Part shown: one piece after another, positions 35,217 to 44,644 of the stretch
Position numbering within the stretch: the stretch's first letter is position 1
Layout: every line of letters starts with the position of its first letter
From: Sinobacterium norvegicum
Lineage (GTDB): Bacteria > Pseudomonadota > Gammaproteobacteria > Pseudomonadales > Sinobacteriaceae
DNA length: 64,000 nt
Direction of reading: 5' to 3'
NCBI RefSeq assembly: GCF_923077115.1
Contig: NZ_CAKLPX010000003.1
Coordinates: 310,001-374,000, forward strand
The notes under the pieces: model-generated
What the model was told of the DNA's origin: nothing
Seen by the model: only the letters and a program-made list of their open reading frames with translations
The model's database searches: none
Made by a program: the position numbers and the translations under genes

Positions 35217-37661
35217 ATGAAGATGTTGCAAAAAGAGCTGGCAGACAGCGAAATAATAAGTGAAGCGACAGCCTTAAGTTTGGCCGATATTGATGATACA
35301 GCTGCTCTGATGTGTGTGGCGCGTGAGCTTCGCGATCAACATTATGGTCAGCAGATTAGCTATTCCAAAAAAGTGTTTATACCGCTGACCCACCTCTGTC
35401 GTGATGTCTGCCATTACTGTACGTTTGCGCAAACGCCGAAGAATTTAGATTCGCCGTTCATGTCGGTGGAAAAAGTATTAGAGCTGACCCGTCAAGGGGC
35501 GGCTATGGGTTGTAAGGAAGCGCTGTTTACCCTCGGAGAGCGTCCAGAGCTTCGTTACAACGCCGCGCGTAAAGCGCTGGCTGAGATGGGCTTTGACACC
35601 ACGTTGCAGTACCTGGCGCACGTTGCCGAAGTGGTGCATCGCGAAACCGGGATGATGCCGCATATCAACGCTGGCTGCATGAGTGATGAAGAAATGCTGG
35701 CGTTGCGTAAGACCTCTTTTTCAATGGGAATTATGCTGGAGTCTGCCTCTAGTCGACTGTGTGAAAAGGGGATGCCGCACTACGGTTCACCTGATAAAGA
35801 CCCTGTCGTGAGAATGCAGACCATCGATCGTGCCGGCCGCCATAAAGTGCCCTTCACGTCGGGTATTCTCATCGGCATCGGTGAAACGCGTTTAGAGCGA
35901 ATTGAGTCATTGCTGACACTGCGTCGTAGCCACTTACAATACGGCCAGCTGCAGGAAGTGATTATTCAAAACTTCCGCGCCAAAGAAGGCACCTTGATGT
36001 CGCAGGCACCGGAGCCTGATCTCAATGAGTTGCTGTGGACGATTGCCGTTGCCAAGATTATTTTTGGTGCCGAGATGAGTGTACAGGCGCCGCCAAATTT
36101 GAGCCCGGGTGTGTTAGAAAACCTGGTGAATGCTGGGATTAATGATTGGGGCGGCGTATCGCCGCTGACCCCTGATTTTGTCAACCCAGAAGCGCCTTGG
36201 CCGCAATTAGAAAAACTAAAACGTGAGAGTGCCGCCGCCGGTAAAATCTTGGTGGAGCGTTTAACGATATACCCCCAGTATGCTGCTGATAAGCCGCAGT
36301 GGTTGGACCCGAGTTTACATCGCAGCCTTTTTGAGGTGACCGATAGCTTCTCTCAACCCCGTACCGATAATTGGGCTACTGGCTCAGATAACACTCCGCC
36401 AAAAGAGGTTTTAGCGTTATTAGCAACGCCGGCAAACCCCTCTTTAGTCGGTGATGATCTTGTCACTATTATTGAACGTGCTAAACAACAGCAGACATTG
36501 ACAGAGAAAGAGATTGTCCGCTTGTTCAGTGCCCGTGGTGACGAGGCCGGATATGTCTGTCAGCAAGCCGATCAACTACGCCAACAGGTCAATGGCGATA
36601 CGGTGACTTATGCAGTAAACCGTAATATAAATTATACCAATATTTGTTATTTTAAATGTAAGTTTTGCGCCTTCTCAAAGGGTAAGACCCACGAGGATCT
36701 ACGCGGTAAACCCTATGATATATCGCTAGAGGAACTGCAGCGCCGTACAACGGAAGCTTGGCAGCGCGGTGCCACAGAGGTTTGTCTACAGGGTGGCATA
36801 CACCCTGACTATACTGGTGATACATATTTAAGTATTTGTCGAGCGGTAAAGGCGGCAGTGCCAGAGATGCATATTCATGCCTTCTCACCCCTGGAGGTTT
36901 CTCAGGGTGCGCAAACTCTGGGGCTCTCTCTGAAAGATTTTTTACTGCAATTAAAAGATGCCGGGCTTTCAACACTGCCGGGTACTGCTGCGGAAATTCT
37001 CGATGACGAGGTTCGGGCCACACTGTGCAGTGACAAGCTGACCAGTGATGAGTGGTTGGAGGTGATTGAGACAGCTCATAGTGTCGGACTTAAAACCACA
37101 GCGACGATTATGTATGGTCATATCGAACAACCCAAACACTGGGCGCGTCACCTGCTTAAGATCCGTGCGTTGCAGCAACGCACCGGTATGATGACCGAGT
37201 TTGTACCGCTGCCCTTCGTCGGAAAAGAGGCGCCGATGTATTTGCGCGGTCATTCACGCCCGGGGCCGACTTTTATCGAATCAGTCATGATGCATGCGGT
37301 GGCCAGAATCGTTTTTCATGGCTTGATTGATAATATCCAAACCTCCTGGGTGAAAATGGGGCGCAAGGGGGTTGAGGCCTGTCTCAATGCCGGTGCCAAT
37401 GACCTCGGTGGTTCACTGATGAACGAGTCAATTACCCGCGCTGCCGGTGCTGATGTTGGCCAAGAGTGGTCACCTGATATCATGCAGTCGGTGATTGCAG
37501 AGGTGGCGAGAAGCCCCCGTCAACGCAATACCATTTACGGTGATGTCAGCACCGAACGCATAGTTGCGGCCGCGCAGGCAGCAATATTAACAGAGACAAT
37601 TAACGATATGTCGTCGAAGTCTGATACCTTCGATTCAGCTTTGATTGTGAAGGCGGGCTAA
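35217..37661 (+). CDS. fbiC: 7,8-didemethyl-8-hydroxy-5-deazariboflavin synthase, CofG-CofH fusion
   Basis: 814 residues, full length for the fused form. It makes the F420 chromophore Fo from tyrosine and a ribityl-diaminouracil with two radical SAM domains. The N-terminal CofG-like domain has CRDVCHYC (C61, C65, C68). The C-terminal CofH-like domain has CYFKCKFC (C477, C481, C484). Later signatures include GGIHPDYTGDTYL and LPFVGKEAPMYLRG. Fused FbiC is typical of actinobacteria, while archaea use separate proteins. It is the last gene of the operon, and no clear terminator follows. Confidence 0.97.
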   Translation: MKMLQKELADSEIISEATALSLADIDDTAALMCVARELRDQHYGQQISYSKKVFIPLTHLCRDVCHYCTFAQTPKNLDSPFMSVEKVLELTRQGAAMGCKEALFTLGERPELRYNAARKALAEMGFDTTLQYLAHVAEVVHRETGMMPHINAGCMSDEEMLALRKTSFSMGIMLESASSRLCEKGMPHYGSPDKDPVVRMQTIDRAGRHKVPFTSGILIGIGETRLERIESLLTLRRSHLQYGQLQEVIIQNFRAKEGTLMSQAPEPDLNELLWTIAVAKIIFGAEMSVQAPPNLSPGVLENLVNAGINDWGGVSPLTPDFVNPEAPWPQLEKLKRESAAAGKILVERLTIYPQYAADKPQWLDPSLHRSLFEVTDSFSQPRTDNWATGSDNTPPKEVLALLATPANPSLVGDDLVTIIERAKQQQTLTEKEIVRLFSARGDEAGYVCQQADQLRQQVNGDTVTYAVNRNINYTNICYFKCKFCAFSKGKTHEDLRGKPYDISLEELQRRTTEAWQRGATEVCLQGGIHPDYTGDTYLSICRAVKAAVPEMHIHAFSPLEVSQGAQTLGLSLKDFLLQLKDAGLSTLPGTAAEILDDEVRATLCSDKLTSDEWLEVIETAHSVGLKTTATIMYGHIEQPKHWARHLLKIRALQQRTGMMTEFVPLPFVGKEAPMYLRGHSRPGPTFIESVMMHAVARIVFHGLIDNIQTSWVKMGRKGVEACLNAGANDLGGSLMNESITRAAGADVGQEWSPDIMQSVIAEVARSPRQRNTIYGDVSTERIVAAAQAAILTETINDMSSKSDTFDSALIVKAG

Positions 37662-37766
37662 AAACACCTAACATACTGTTGCACGGGGTGCTGCCCACAT
37701 ACTGTGGTTGCCGACCATTATCAAGCCTGTCGATATTGGCTTTGTTATTAACTTGAAGGTGGTGCA

Positions 37767-38771
37767 TTGGACTCAATCACTCAGGCAGTATTAGGTGCGG
37801 CAGTGGCAGGCGCTGTTGCAGGCAGGCAGTGCAATGGCAAGGTGTTAGCTGCCGGGGCAATGCTGGGCACGCTGCCCGATCTCGATGTCTTTATCGATTA
37901 CGGCACTGATCTGGCCAACACAGTGAATCACCGCGGCTTTAGTCATTCACTTTTTGTGCTGCTACCCTTTTCTTTATTGTTGTCGTGGCTGTTGCGATGC
38001 AATGCCAAACTGGCTGAGTACTGGCCTTTTAAAAAACTGTTCACCCTTGTTGCTCTGGCGCTGATTACCCACCCTTTACTCGATAGTTTTACCACTTATG
38101 GCACCCATTTATTCTGGCCGCTAGACCGTCCCAGTGTGATGATTTCGAGTATATTTATTATCGATTTATTTTATACCGTACCGCTTATTATTGCGGTTAT
38201 CTGGGCGAAGTTTAGCCAGCACAAAGCGGTTGCTTGCCGCTGGGGTTTAGCCGTTTCGTCGGCTTACTTAGTCTGGACTGTGGTGGCACAGCAATTAATA
38301 ATTATTCGTGTTGAGCATCAATTGGCTGATACCGAGCTGGCCGGTCGGCCGCTTTTGGTCACCCCAACGCCGTTTAATTCGCTGCTTTGGCGGGCCTTGG
38401 TGCTGGGCGATAACACGTATTGGGAGGGAACCAGCTCGTTTCTTGACCAGGACGGTTATATTCGCTTTGTTCAGTATGATCGTGGCTTGCCACCGGCTCA
38501 GGCCCGTTTTCCAACGCTGGCTGTATTCGACCGCTTCGCCCACGGCTTTGTCAGCTATCAGCTGGAGGGTGAGTATTTTAAGGCGACCGACCTTCGGCTG
38601 GGGATGGCAGAGTCCAATCCATTTGCTTTTTATTTGGCGGAATACAGCCAGGGTCAATGGCGTGAAATTACGCCGGTCACGGTACCCCGTCATGTCGCTG
38701 TTACTGAGGTCTTACCCCGCTTATGGCAACGCATGCTGGGTGATCAGACTATTCCGCCATCTCTGAACTGA
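37767..38771 (+). CDS. YdjM-type membrane-bound metal-dependent hydrolase (DUF457)
   Basis: 334 residues from a TTG start, with AAGGTGGT upstream. The N-terminal MDSITQAVLGAAVAGA and the histidines in NHRGFSHSLFVL and LALITHPLLDSFTTYG are the DUF457 family pattern. Several transmembrane helices span about 55-175. The C-terminal part is a soluble domain. E. coli YdjM is LexA-controlled; the reaction of the family is not established. The 106 bp after fbiC and the lack of overlap suggest it is not part of the F420 operon. Confidence 0.85.
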   Translation: MDSITQAVLGAAVAGAVAGRQCNGKVLAAGAMLGTLPDLDVFIDYGTDLANTVNHRGFSHSLFVLLPFSLLLSWLLRCNAKLAEYWPFKKLFTLVALALITHPLLDSFTTYGTHLFWPLDRPSVMISSIFIIDLFYTVPLIIAVIWAKFSQHKAVACRWGLAVSSAYLVWTVVAQQLIIIRVEHQLADTELAGRPLLVTPTPFNSLLWRALVLGDNTYWEGTSSFLDQDGYIRFVQYDRGLPPAQARFPTLAVFDRFAHGFVSYQLEGEYFKATDLRLGMAESNPFAFYLAEYSQGQWREITPVTVPRHVAVTEVLPRLWQRMLGDQTIPPSLN

Positions 38772-38781
38772 CGAAGATATT

Positions 38782-40557
38782 ATGGTTTATCAGCTAAGGC
38801 CTTATCAACAGGATGCCGTGGATGCCACTCTCAAACACTTTAGGCAAACCGATGACCCCGCGGTGATTGTGCTGCCCACAGGTGCAGGCAAAAGCCTCGT
38901 GATTGCAGAGTTGGCTAAAATAGCGCGGGGAAAGCTATTAATTCTGGCTCACGTGAAAGAGCTGGTTGAGCAAAACCATGAGAAATACCAGAGTTATGGC
39001 CTGACGGCTGGGATTTATTCCGCAGGGCTGCAACAGAAGAATAGGCAGCATCAAATTACCTTTGCCAGTATTCAGTCAGTGGCGCGCAACCTCGATGACT
39101 TTAATGATGAATATTCACTGGTCATAGTCGATGAGTGCCACCGAGTCAGCCACAGTCATCACAACGTTGACAGCGATGATCCATCAACCAGTCAATATTA
39201 CCTGTTGCTGAAACAGCTGCGCACGGTAAACCCTCGATTAAAGCTGTTAGGTTTAACAGCAACACCATATCGCATGGGCTTGGGCTGGGTTTATCGTCAT
39301 CACTATCATGGTTTTTTAAGAGCGCAGCAGCCGAGGCCATTTGAGCGTTGTATCTATGAATTACCGCTGCGATATATGATTAAAAACGGTTTTTTGACCG
39401 AACCAAAAATCATTGATGCGGCGATTAGTCAGTATGATTTTTCACAGTTAAAGACTTCTGCTTCCGGCGCCTATTCATCGACTGAGATGAATAGCTTGCT
39501 GGCAAAACATCCGCGTGTAACAGAGTCGATTGTTGAGCAGGTTGTGATGTTAGCTCAACAGCATCGCCGTCAGGGTGTGATGATTTTTGCCGCCACGGTT
39601 GAACATGCTAAGGAGATCTGCGGCTATTTAGCCGCCTTCAACCCCGCCTTGATTACCGGTCAAACAGCCAGCGATGAGCGTGAACGACTAATTACTGCTT
39701 TCAAGTGTCGAGAGATAGTGTATTTGGTTAATGTCTCTGTTTTAACCACCGGTTTCGATGCTCCCCATGTTGATATGATTGCGCTGTTACGACCAACGGC
39801 TTCGGTTAGCCTGTTTCAGCAGATTGTTGGTCGTGGGCTGCGTTTGAGTGAGGGTAAAAATGATTGCCTGGTCATTGATTATGCGGCCAATGGGTTTGAT
39901 TTATTCTACCCTGAGGTAGGCGAGAAAAAGCCCAGCAGCGACAGTGTTCCTGTCATGGTAAGTTGTCCTTGCTGTGATTTTGCCAATACATTTTGGGGCA
40001 AGCAGGATGACGAGGGGCATATCATCGAGCACTATGGCAGGCGCTGCTGGGGCATGGAGGAAGACGAGAAGGGGGAGGTAACAGCTTGTGATTACCGTTT
40101 TCGCTTTAAGCAATGTAACAGTTGTGGCGCCGAAAACGATATTGCAGCCAGGTCTTGCCGTCAGTGTGGGGAGGCGATTGTAGACCCTGATAACAAGCTC
40201 AAAGATGCCTTGAGACTGAGAGACTACCGAGTTATTCGTTGCGCCGGTGCGACGTTTAGCGAGCAAGATGGACGGCTAAAAATTGTCTATTACGATGAGG
40301 ACGGAACAGAGCTGAGTGAGAGTTTTGATTTTTCCAATCGAGGACAAAGAGCAGTCTTCAATCAGCTGTTTGGCCGGCGTTTCAATCAGGGAGTGGAACC
40401 GTTGATATTTGCCACCCATCAACAGGTAGTTGAACGTTCGGTTTTCTTTACAGCGCCAGATTTTGTCATCGCGAAAAAGAAGGGTAATTTTTGGCGAATT
40501 CAGGAGAAAATTTTTGACTATCATGGCGCATATCGACAAGCCAATCAGCTTCAGTAA
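38782..40557 (+). CDS. radD: RadD/YejH-type superfamily 2 helicase
   Basis: 591 residues. The Walker A motif is PTGAGKS (32-38), motif II is VDECH (116-120), motif III region TATPYRMG, and motif VI QIVGRGLRLSEG. Then comes a cysteine-rich region with CPCC, CDYRF, CNSCG and CRQCG, a zinc-binding insertion of RadD. The C-terminal domain has LRDYRV and onward. RadD assists post-replication repair and interacts with SSB and RecA in E. coli. It lies 11 bp after the YdjM-type gene in the same direction, so they are probably co-transcribed. Confidence 0.92.
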   Translation: MVYQLRPYQQDAVDATLKHFRQTDDPAVIVLPTGAGKSLVIAELAKIARGKLLILAHVKELVEQNHEKYQSYGLTAGIYSAGLQQKNRQHQITFASIQSVARNLDDFNDEYSLVIVDECHRVSHSHHNVDSDDPSTSQYYLLLKQLRTVNPRLKLLGLTATPYRMGLGWVYRHHYHGFLRAQQPRPFERCIYELPLRYMIKNGFLTEPKIIDAAISQYDFSQLKTSASGAYSSTEMNSLLAKHPRVTESIVEQVVMLAQQHRRQGVMIFAATVEHAKEICGYLAAFNPALITGQTASDERERLITAFKCREIVYLVNVSVLTTGFDAPHVDMIALLRPTASVSLFQQIVGRGLRLSEGKNDCLVIDYAANGFDLFYPEVGEKKPSSDSVPVMVSCPCCDFANTFWGKQDDEGHIIEHYGRRCWGMEEDEKGEVTACDYRFRFKQCNSCGAENDIAARSCRQCGEAIVDPDNKLKDALRLRDYRVIRCAGATFSEQDGRLKIVYYDEDGTELSESFDFSNRGQRAVFNQLFGRRFNQGVEPLIFATHQQVVERSVFFTAPDFVIAKKKGNFWRIQEKIFDYHGAYRQANQLQ

Positions 40558-40773
40558 TTCTTTATTTCAAATCGCGATAGATAAGTCATTTAATAGTTTA
40601 AAGTTCACGCCAATAAACGACGAGATAGTTTACAGTGAACATATTGGTTGTGGATTGTGATAACCATTTAAGCTCATGAATAAATTGTATTTTTCAATTT
40701 TGGCTTGCAGCTTGCTATTCCTTTTATACCTATAACGGAAGTTAGGTTTGTTAATTTTATAAGGGAATAAGTA

Positions 40774-41370
40774 ATGAAATATTTTGTTTTTCAAGCGTCT
40801 TCAGCGCTGTTGTTATCGGCACTATCCACAGCTTCTGCAACGGCAGATTATGTCGATTTCACCGGTCTGGGCAGTATCAATAATACCACGTCAAGTTATA
40901 GCCAATTATCCAATGGCGGTGTATCTGTGACCGCCGATGCTGGACATTACAATATTGGTAGTTACAGCCTGGATGGTTTTGGTGTTCATAAGGGCGGGAT
41001 CAATTTGCCTGGCTTACAAAATGGTGAAACCTTGGGTTTTAGTTTCAATCAGTCGGTTAATATTACGGGGATTAAATTTCGCCAATGGGAGGGGCCGGAT
41101 AAGGCAATATTATCAGGAGTTTTTGGTTCGTTGACGCTGGACAGTGATAGTTGTGCTTTTTGTAGCTCGCAAAGCTTTGGCCTAAATATCCAAGGTATTT
41201 CCTCCTTCGATGTCAGTGGTGCCAGCAGCTTATCTGTCTTCTTGGTCGAAGGCATTAGTTTTGATGCGGTGGCGGCTGTGCCAGTCCCTGCCAGCGCGTG
41301 GTTGTTTGGCAGTTCGTTGTTGGGCTTGGCCAGTCTTATTCGTAGAAAGAGGCGGGTGCTCTTGTCGTAG
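40774..41370 (+). CDS. VPLPA-CTERM sorted secreted protein
   Basis: 198 residues. A signal peptide occupies about residues 1-25 (ALLLSALSTASATADYVDF). The body is a beta-rich, Gly/Ser-rich domain. The C-terminus has VPVPASAWLFGSSLLGLASL followed by RRKRR, the tripartite VPLPA/PEP-CTERM sorting signal: motif, hydrophobic helix, basic tail. Such proteins are processed by exosortase and usually associated with exopolysaccharide. No exosortase or EPS gene is in the window. AAGGGA precedes the ATG. Confidence 0.88.
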   Translation: MKYFVFQASSALLLSALSTASATADYVDFTGLGSINNTTSSYSQLSNGGVSVTADAGHYNIGSYSLDGFGVHKGGINLPGLQNGETLGFSFNQSVNITGIKFRQWEGPDKAILSGVFGSLTLDSDSCAFCSSQSFGLNIQGISSFDVSGASSLSVFLVEGISFDAVAAVPVPASAWLFGSSLLGLASLIRRKRRVLLS

Positions 41371-41381
41371 CGCGTATTGAT

Positions 41382-41406
41382 GGGCCTTGGCGAATTGCTA
41401 AGGCCC
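41382..41406. terminator. Hairpin between the VPLPA-CTERM gene and the GST gene
   Basis: GGGCCTTGGC and GCTAAGGCCC pair with one G-T mismatch around GAATT between converging genes. A short T-rich tail (TGTTTTAT) follows on the + strand. Confidence 0.6.
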
Positions 41407-41414
41407 TGCCTGTT

Positions 41415-42035
41415 TTATGCTGCGGTTTCTTTGGCGAGGGCTCGCTGGTAAGCGGGGCGTGCTTGGCCGCGGGCTAGATAGTCCTGTAGGTTCTGCTGGT
41501 TGAGCGCTTGACCGAAGGCGGCACCCCATTGCAGAGTTTGCAGTAGTAAAATATCGGCGGCGGAGAACTGATCACCGAGGATATATTGTTGTTGGCCAAG
41601 GCCATCACTGAGCAACGCCAGTGCTTGTTGATACTCCCAAGCCGCTGTTGGCATGATTTCCTTGACCCGGTGCTCCTTGGGTAAGACAAATTTATGTTTG
41701 CCAATATTCCATAGCGGTTGCTCGAGTTCACAGAGTGCAAAATAGCACCAGCGGTCATACAGTGCTCTTTCGGCCGTGGCAAAGGGGGGGGTTAGCTTGC
41801 CGGGGGCGTATTTATCGGCCAAATAGTTGGCGATTGCGCCAGATTCAGTCAGTGTGAAGCCATTGTCTGCGATCGCGGGTATTTTACCTCCGGGATGGAT
41901 GCGTCTATGGGCTTCTCCCTTATGCTCTCCCTCAGCTAAATTGACCTGTTGAAATTGATAGTCAAGCCCCAGCTCTTCAGCAAGCCAGGTTGTGCGCAGC
42001 GAGCGAGTATTGGTGTGACCGTAGATGGTTAGCAT
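41415..42035 (-). CDS. Glutathione S-transferase
   Basis: 206 residues. The N-terminal thioredoxin-like domain begins MLTIYGHTNTRSLRTTWLAEEL, has the cis-Pro in GGKIPAIADNGF and the glutathione-binding LTESGAIANYLADKY. The C-terminal domain is all helical, with GDQFSAADILLLQ, the usual hydrophobic capping motif. It could conjugate electrophiles formed during aromatic oxidation; the substrate is unknown. It is monocistronic. Confidence 0.93.
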   Translation of the reverse strand: MLTIYGHTNTRSLRTTWLAEELGLDYQFQQVNLAEGEHKGEAHRRIHPGGKIPAIADNGFTLTESGAIANYLADKYAPGKLTPPFATAERALYDRWCYFALCELEQPLWNIGKHKFVLPKEHRVKEIMPTAAWEYQQALALLSDGLGQQQYILGDQFSAADILLLQTLQWGAAFGQALNQQNLQDYLARGQARPAYQRALAKETAA

Positions 42036-42310
42036 AAAAGCCTCGATGAATATTTTTGTTTTTGAGTCAGGGCTCTAAGCGTAACAAAAAACCTCGATAT
42101 TGACGACCGGGTCTCATAGTCAAGGCTCGTTGTCGTTATTGTCGTTCTGCCGCATTGTCGTCGCTGTTCACTAATTCATTAATCCCCTGCCATGAATACA
42201 TCCAAAGGTGTTAACTAGAAAGGGTGAAATGTTCGGCAAGCGGTGTTGACAGTACTTGCTGATGTGGGACATTACTGCTGAGATAGTCTCAACTTTAATT
42301 AACGCAGGGT

Positions 42311-43288
42311 ATGACCATGGGTTTTAATGCGCAATCGACCACCGATGATGTGTTGGAGGGAATAGATTTAACCGGCAAGACCGCGGTAGTCACCGGGGCT
42401 TCTGGTGGTTTGGGGGCGGAGGCAGCACGCGCTTTGGCGAGTAAAAATGCCACGGTTGTCTTGGCTTCTCGCAACGCTGCTAAGACGACTGAAAAAGCGC
42501 AACAGCTAAAGCAGCTAACCGGCAATCAAAACATAGTGGCCGTGGCCTTGGACCTGGCTGACATTGACAGCGCCAGAGCTGCCAGCGCCGCCATTGCGGG
42601 CGATTACCCTGTGATTGATATATTGATTAATAATGCTGGTTTGATGGCCTGCCCCTATGAGCAGACCGCACAGGGTTTAGAGAGTCAGTTTGGCGTCAAC
42701 CATGTGGGGCATTTTGTGTTCACCATGGGTTTGCTTGAGGCGTTGAAGCGCGCGGCCAGCGCCAGGGTGGTTGCTCTAAGCTCAGGTGGCCATAAATACA
42801 GTGGTGTCGACCTTGCCGACCCGAACTTTGCCGAAACGGAGTACAATAAATGGCAGGCTTATGGTGCTGCCAAGACGGCTAATGCCTTATTCGCTGTCGA
42901 ATTTAACCGGCGGTATAGCGACTTCGGTGTAACGGCCAATGCAGTTCACCCCGGTATGATTATCACTGACTTGGGGCGTCATCTTACCCCTGAAGATATT
43001 ACCTTTATTATGGCTGGCGGTAAGCAGTCAGGGGCTGAAAAGAAGGGGGGAGAGGAACGCGCCCCCGCTGCGATGCGAAAATCAATCCCTGCCGGTGCTG
43101 CAACCTCGGTATGGGCGGCAACGTCGCCAAGCCTTGAAAATATCGGGGGTTTGTATCTGGAGGACTGCCAGATAGCTGAGCAGGTAGAGCCTGGTGTGCA
43201 ATCGCATGGTTATTACCCCCATGCCGTAGACCGCCAAGCGGCGCGATCGTTGTGGCAATACACCGAAACGCTCGTCGCCAAGCTTTAG
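42311..43288 (+). CDS. Short-chain dehydrogenase, retinol dehydrogenase/WWOX-like
   Basis: 325 residues; a second ATG two codons later is possible. The motif TGASGGLG (28-35) and SRN (53-55) indicate NADP(H) binding. NNAG is at 107-110, S157/S158, and Y184 and K188 in YGAAK. The substrate loop ends in VHPGMIITDLGRHL. This branch (atypical long SDR) reduces aldehydes and ketones. It stands alone 275 bp from the divergent GST gene. Confidence 0.88.
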   Translation: MTMGFNAQSTTDDVLEGIDLTGKTAVVTGASGGLGAEAARALASKNATVVLASRNAAKTTEKAQQLKQLTGNQNIVAVALDLADIDSARAASAAIAGDYPVIDILINNAGLMACPYEQTAQGLESQFGVNHVGHFVFTMGLLEALKRAASARVVALSSGGHKYSGVDLADPNFAETEYNKWQAYGAAKTANALFAVEFNRRYSDFGVTANAVHPGMIITDLGRHLTPEDITFIMAGGKQSGAEKKGGEERAPAAMRKSIPAGAATSVWAATSPSLENIGGLYLEDCQIAEQVEPGVQSHGYYPHAVDRQAARSLWQYTETLVAKL

Positions 43289-43473
43289 CCTAGCTTATAC
43301 TCGCAGCAGGCCTCGATACGGTTGAGGCTTGATGTTTCATTCTATTCCTCTAAATATATCTACCTAAGTTTCTGCTTGAATTAAGAAAATTCAAAGAAAA
43401 ACCCTTTTTATATTTCAAACATAGCGCATAACAGGCTATATTTAATCGATAAATTGGTAATGGAATCATAGCA

Positions 43474-44025
43474 ATGAAGACACGTCTAATGCATAGCCTT
43501 CTGGCTGCCATCATGGTTTTTGGTCTAGCCGCCTGTTCTGGCGGTTCAAATGTTAAAAGTGATTTGTCGATTAAGGGGGCCCCCGACTGGGTGAATGAGG
43601 GGACTCAGGCGATCAGTAATGAGGATGGTCGGCTGATCTATGGTGTGGGGATGTCTTCAGTTGTTGGCGACACATCGCTGCAAAAAAATGTTGCTGATAA
43701 TCGCGCGCGAGCAGAATTGGCCAGTATTTTATCGACAACTGTCGACAGCAGTTCTGGTGATTACACCACCGCCACCGGTGGCGTGGCGAATAATAGCGTC
43801 GAACAGCAGATAAAGACCCAGACACAGTTGGCGTTAAAGGGGGCGAAAATCATTGGTCGCTGGCGCAATGAAGAGAACGGAGACATTTACTCAATTGTCG
43901 AGCTAGACCTCGATAACCTAGAAGATGCTATCGAGAGAGCCAAGGGTTTGACGGATGAGGTTAAGCAGCAGGTGATAGAAAAAACCAATATGAATTTTGA
44001 TCGTTTTGTGAAGGAGAATCCCTAG
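43474..44025 (+). CDS. LPP20-family lipoprotein, copy 1
   Basis: 183 residues. The signal peptide ends in LAACSGG (Cys21). PDWVNEG and then QKNVADNRARAELASILST match the LPP20-like domain (after Helicobacter Lpp20). The C-terminus is LALKGAKIIGRWRNEENGD. It is the first gene of a four-gene lipoprotein operon, and its stop overlaps the GTG of the lpoB-like gene by one base. Members lie in the outer membrane; the function here is not known. Confidence 0.85.
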   Translation: MKTRLMHSLLAAIMVFGLAACSGGSNVKSDLSIKGAPDWVNEGTQAISNEDGRLIYGVGMSSVVGDTSLQKNVADNRARAELASILSTTVDSSSGDYTTATGGVANNSVEQQIKTQTQLALKGAKIIGRWRNEENGDIYSIVELDLDNLEDAIERAKGLTDEVKQQVIEKTNMNFDRFVKENP

Positions 44026-44624
44026 TGAATACCCTGTTTAAGTCTATTGTCACCATTGCCACAGTTGCGGTATTAGCGGCCTGTGGCACCTCTGTCAAAC
44101 GTATGGATGCCGATGAAACTGTCGACTTGAGTGGTGCTTGGAATGACACTGACTCGCGCTTAGTGGCGGAGGAGATGATCAGCGATGTATTGTCCCGCCC
44201 CTGGATTTCAACCTATACCCAGCAAAATGGTAAGACACCGGCGGTGATTGTTGGCAGTATTAAGAATCTCAGTCACGAACATATTAATACCAACACATTT
44301 ATTAACGACATGGAGCGCGAATTAATTAACTCCGGCCAGGTAGATTTTGTCGCCTCAAGTAATCAACGCGGTGAGATCCGAGACGAACGTGTTGATCAAG
44401 ATTTAAATGCCACCGATGACAGCCGCAATGCTGCCGGTCAAGAGCGCGGTGCAGACTTTATGTTACAGGGGCAAATCAACACCATTATCGATGCCAATAG
44501 CAGCGACCAGGTAAGGTTCTACCAGGTTGACTTAACGTTGATTAGCATGGCTGATAACCGCAAGGTTTGGATTGGTCAGAAGAAACTTAAAAAATATGTA
44601 TCAAATAGCAAGCTACGCTATTAA
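44025..44624 (+). CDS. LpoB-like penicillin-binding protein activator lipoprotein
   Basis: 199 residues from GTG. The lipobox is VLAACGT (Cys20). The body has WNDTDSRLVAEEMISDVLS, VGSIKNLSHEHINTNTFIND and ADFMLQGQINTI, the pattern of LpoB, the outer-membrane activator of PBP1b. Unlike E. coli LpoB there is no long Pro-rich linker after the lipobox. It is embedded between LPP20 and a COG3014 gene, an arrangement seen in marine gammaproteobacteria, so it may not be the PBP1b activator in this species. Confidence 0.83.
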   Translation: MNTLFKSIVTIATVAVLAACGTSVKRMDADETVDLSGAWNDTDSRLVAEEMISDVLSRPWISTYTQQNGKTPAVIVGSIKNLSHEHINTNTFINDMERELINSGQVDFVASSNQRGEIRDERVDQDLNATDDSRNAAGQERGADFMLQGQINTIIDANSSDQVRFYQVDLTLISMADNRKVWIGQKKLKKYVSNSKLRY

Positions 44625-44644
44625 TCACTGCTAATAAGGCTGAC

